Positions 62,305 through 64,000 of a stretch of 64,000 nucleotides of DNA are shown here, one piece after another. The notes under the pieces were generated by a model. It did not search any database. It was not told the origin of the DNA and worked only from the letters and a program-made list of their open reading frames with translations. The position numbers were made by a program, and so were the translations under genes. Each line of letters starts with the position of its first letter. Position 1 is the first letter of the stretch. The DNA is taken from the NCBI GenBank assembly GCA_900543445.1, contig UQRC01000009.1, positions 7,606 through 71,605 on the forward strand, in the 5' to 3' direction. This stretch comes from an uncultured Lachnobacterium sp. Its GTDB lineage: Bacteria > Bacillota > Clostridia > Lachnospirales > Lachnospiraceae.

Positions 62305-63402
62305 ATGAAGTTTAACAAAGTCGGCTTTATCGGACTCGGCCTGATCGGCGGTTCGATTGCCAAGAAAATGAAAGCAGATCATCCTGATATTCATATATAT
62401 GCGACCGCACACCACGAAGAAACCGTCAAAGAAGCCTATCGTGAGGGACTGATTGACAATGATACGCTCCTTCCGCTTACTGCCTTCCATGATTGTGATA
62501 TCATCTTCCTGTGTGCTCCGGTACAGCGCAACCTCGATTATTTATCGGAATTAAAAGATATCATTCAAAAGGACTGCTATATCACAGATGTCGGAAGCAC
62601 CAAGACCGAAATTCACGAGGAAGTTATCCGCCTCGGTTTGGAAGCCAACTTTATCGGCGGACATCCGATGACCGGTTCCGAGAAGACCGGCATACTTGCC
62701 GCCGATAAAACTTTACTGGAAAATGCATACTATATCATCACACCAACTGCAATAACTCCGCAGTCGGATGTCGAGGATTTCCGTGAATTTGTCCGTTCAC
62801 TCGGTTCCATTCCACTCATCCTCGATTACAAGACACACGATTATTCTACCGCTGCGATCAGTCATCTGCCACATATGATTGCCTACTCACTCGTCAATCT
62901 CGTGCAGCAGATCGATGACGACAACGAAACCATGAAATCCATCGCAGCCGGAGGTTTTAAGGATATCACAAGAATCGCATCCTCCTCCCCTGTCATGTGG
63001 CAGAATATCTGTGCCTCCAACCGGGAGCAGATTCTTGTTCTCATGGATAAATATACCGCACTACTCTCCAGGCTTCGCAGTTATATCGAAGCATCGGACG
63101 AACAGGCACTCCTTGACTTCTTCCAATCCGCCAAGGATTATCGTGACTCCCTGTCCTTACCAAGTATCAAGACAGAGTCCACCTATTACGAGCTCTTTGT
63201 TGATCTTCCGGACGAAACCGGTGGTATCGCCAAAGTCAGCCGGATTCTTGCTGATGCCGGAATCAGCATCAAGAATATCGGCATCGTAAATAACCGTGAA
63301 TTCGAAGAAGGTATTCTTCACATCTCCTTTGCCGATGAACGATCACGCTCCACAGCGAAGGAACTTTTAGATGCGCAAGGATATACCACGCATCTCCGCT
63401 AA
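62305..63402 (+). CDS. tyrA: Prephenate dehydrogenase with ACT domain
   Basis: A 365-residue protein: NAD-binding fold with VGFIGLGLIGGSIAKKMKAD, the catalytic histidine region GGHPMTGSEKTG, the helical dimer domain SAAI-SHLPHMIAYSL-type segment, and a C-terminal ACT domain (about residues 295-365) which probably binds tyrosine for feedback. It makes 4-hydroxyphenylpyruvate, the last-but-one step to tyrosine. The start at 62305 is chosen because the promoter lies within the longer upstream frame. It stands alone here; other aromatic genes are not nearby. Confidence 0.94.
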   Translation: MKFNKVGFIGLGLIGGSIAKKMKADHPDIHIYATAHHEETVKEAYREGLIDNDTLLPLTAFHDCDIIFLCAPVQRNLDYLSELKDIIQKDCYITDVGSTKTEIHEEVIRLGLEANFIGGHPMTGSEKTGILAADKTLLENAYYIITPTAITPQSDVEDFREFVRSLGSIPLILDYKTHDYSTAAISHLPHMIAYSLVNLVQQIDDDNETMKSIAAGGFKDITRIASSSPVMWQNICASNREQILVLMDKYTALLSRLRSYIEASDEQALLDFFQSAKDYRDSLSLPSIKTESTYYELFVDLPDETGGIAKVSRILADAGISIKNIGIVNNREFEEGILHISFADERSRSTAKELLDAQGYTTHLR

Positions 63403-63508
63403 AAGTTGGGCAAATTCGGGTTTGCCTCGCTCAGATTTAATCTCAAGCGGACGATACCGGATTATATATAATCTACGAAAATCAGCAGTAAATTTGTCTA
63501 TAAACGAC

Positions 63509-63751
63509 GGACTTTGAACGATTTCAATGACAAGATTTTTCAGGAGTTACGGTATCGAACCATACGTTTATTTTGTTCAGGAAAATTTGCAAGTTAACTT
63601 CACCAACGATTTTGAATAGTTGGCTGAGATATGCGCTATTATCGACAGACAATGGAACGGTGAAGCAGTTGCAAATTTGTCCTTCAAAAATAAGTATGGC
63701 TCCGATACCTGTAGCATGAAAGTGTTCGTCATTGAAATCATCCAAGTCCTG
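63509..63751. repeat. Imperfect inverted repeat flanking a decayed ORF
   Basis: The segment GGACTTTGAACGATTTCAAT (63509-63533 region) is repeated in inverse at 63728-63751, where the reverse strand reads GGACTTGGATGATTTCAATG. The arms are about 24 bp with four mismatches and enclose about 195 bp, including the decayed frame and the dispersed repeat copy 2. It could be the ends of a degenerate mobile element, or chance. Confidence 0.35.
63561..63619. repeat. Dispersed repeat, copy 2 (partner at 3158-3214)
   Basis: The second copy of the sequence described at 3158-3214, in the same orientation. Matching blocks include CATAC, TTCAG-AAAATT, GTTAACTTC and CCAACGATTT. Confidence 0.45.
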
Positions 63752-63919
63752 TTGGCTGGGTAAAACTACTGCTAATTTTCTTTTTTACTTACTATTCGGT
63801 ATCTGTGTATTGGATAAATCTGAATCTGATTCGCGTCAAAAATTTGCGCAGTAGTAGAGGTGGAAACCCATAGTTTTATAGAGTTAAACTCTTAATCCTT
63901 ATTCCGCTTAAAATATAAA

Positions 63920-63991
63920 ATCTGCATAATGAGTCCTGTCAAGGTAGCCTTCGGTGCTGCGCAACCTTGACAGGACTCATTTTATGCAGAT
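63920..63991. repeat. Long near-perfect hairpin at the window end
   Basis: Left arm 63920-63945 (ATCTGCATA, ATGAGTCCTG, TCAAGGT) pairs with right arm 63964-63991 (ACCTTGACAG, GACTCAT, TATGCAGAT); the right arm has two extra bases. The loop is 18 nt. There is no T run after it, so it is not an ordinary terminator. It could be a mobile-element end, a repeat-type hairpin or a structured RNA belonging to the next gene. Confidence 0.6.
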
Positions 63992-64000
63992 TCGTAGCGA

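Larger units (their letters stand above)
63403..64000. other. Right-end region without a confident gene
   Basis: About 600 bp. It starts with a weak hairpin GGCAAA-TTCGGG-TTTGCC (63409-63426) that may end tyrA, then holds repeat copy 2, an imperfect inverted repeat and a long hairpin listed separately. A minus-strand frame at 63524-63745 has no good start signal and looks like a decayed fragment: it reads plausible protein (FNDEHFHATGIGAILIFEGQ) but is cut by stops on both sides. No tRNA or other RNA gene was seen. Confidence 0.5.

Noticed and set aside
63524..63745. Possible gene on the minus strand at the right end
   Set aside because: The start is TTG without a ribosome binding site, and stops close both ends; it is better described as a decayed fragment.
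1..64000. T-box, riboswitch, tRNA, rRNA, CRISPR
   Set aside because: I looked for the T-box core GGGTGGNACCGCG, classic riboswitch cores, tRNA-like cloverleafs and regular spaced repeats and saw none; a covariance-model scan would be needed to be sure.

Overview
The window looks like a chromosomal segment of a strictly anaerobic, spore-forming member of the Clostridia, most like the Lachnospiraceae. The basis is gene content, not a database search: a complete Rnf complex (rnfCDGEAB), a biotin-dependent Na+-pumping decarboxylase operon, an alpha/beta-type SASP, a GerW/DUF2953 sporulation pair, a SEDS/class B PBP pair, RqcH, Asp23 with a DAK2 kinase, and ScpA/ScpB. Shine-Dalgarno sites are strong (GGAGG) and promoters are mostly sigma-A type (TTGaaa-17-TAtAAT). 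Coding is dense and strongly biased to the minus strand. I saw no tRNA, rRNA, CRISPR array, phage or intact insertion sequence.

Layout. 1-8.5 kb: 5' part of yicC, an amidase, rqcH, a SASP gene, recG, the fakA-like/asp23 pair and rpmB. 8.5-24.9 kb: a long minus-strand train: gerW/DUF2953, a Nudix hydrolase, the class B PBP and its FtsW/RodA partner, U32 peptidase, zapA, ruvBA, Gx transporter, NusG-II protein, miaB, proA, 5-formyl-THF cyclo-ligase, DUF896, proB and a lipid kinase. 25.2-31.5 kb: apbE converges on rnfCDGEAB; ApbE attaches the FMNs that RnfD and RnfG need. 31.7-38.8 kb: an exonuclease-like gene, then an operon of TetR regulator (frameshifted in this sequence), GT-B-like protein, GPH sugar symporter and GH36 alpha-galactosidase, with two palindromic operators around the promoter. 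39-44.8 kb: cheR, rpsA-like, ispH, cmk, a HI0933-type flavoprotein and an RpiR regulator. 45-50.2 kb: the decarboxylase operon, which encodes both a CoA-ester carboxyltransferase and an oxaloacetate/pyruvate-type carboxyltransferase beside one biotin carrier and the membrane subunits. 50.3-57.8 kb: DacF-type PBP, scpBA, cardiolipin synthase, a subtilase, two unknown small proteins and a secreted beta-propeller-like protein. 57.8-63.4 kb: a divergent EF-G paralogue, an ABC-F ATPase and tyrA. 63.4-64 kb: no confident gene, but a dispersed repeat, an inverted repeat and a long terminal hairpin.

Most of the window is housekeeping. The parts that deserve follow-up are the TetR/GT-B/GPH/GH36 operon with its two-operator promoter, the dual-carboxyltransferase decarboxylase operon, several structured leaders (proB, EF-G paralogue, yicC), dacF starting directly behind a terminator, and the repeats at the right end.
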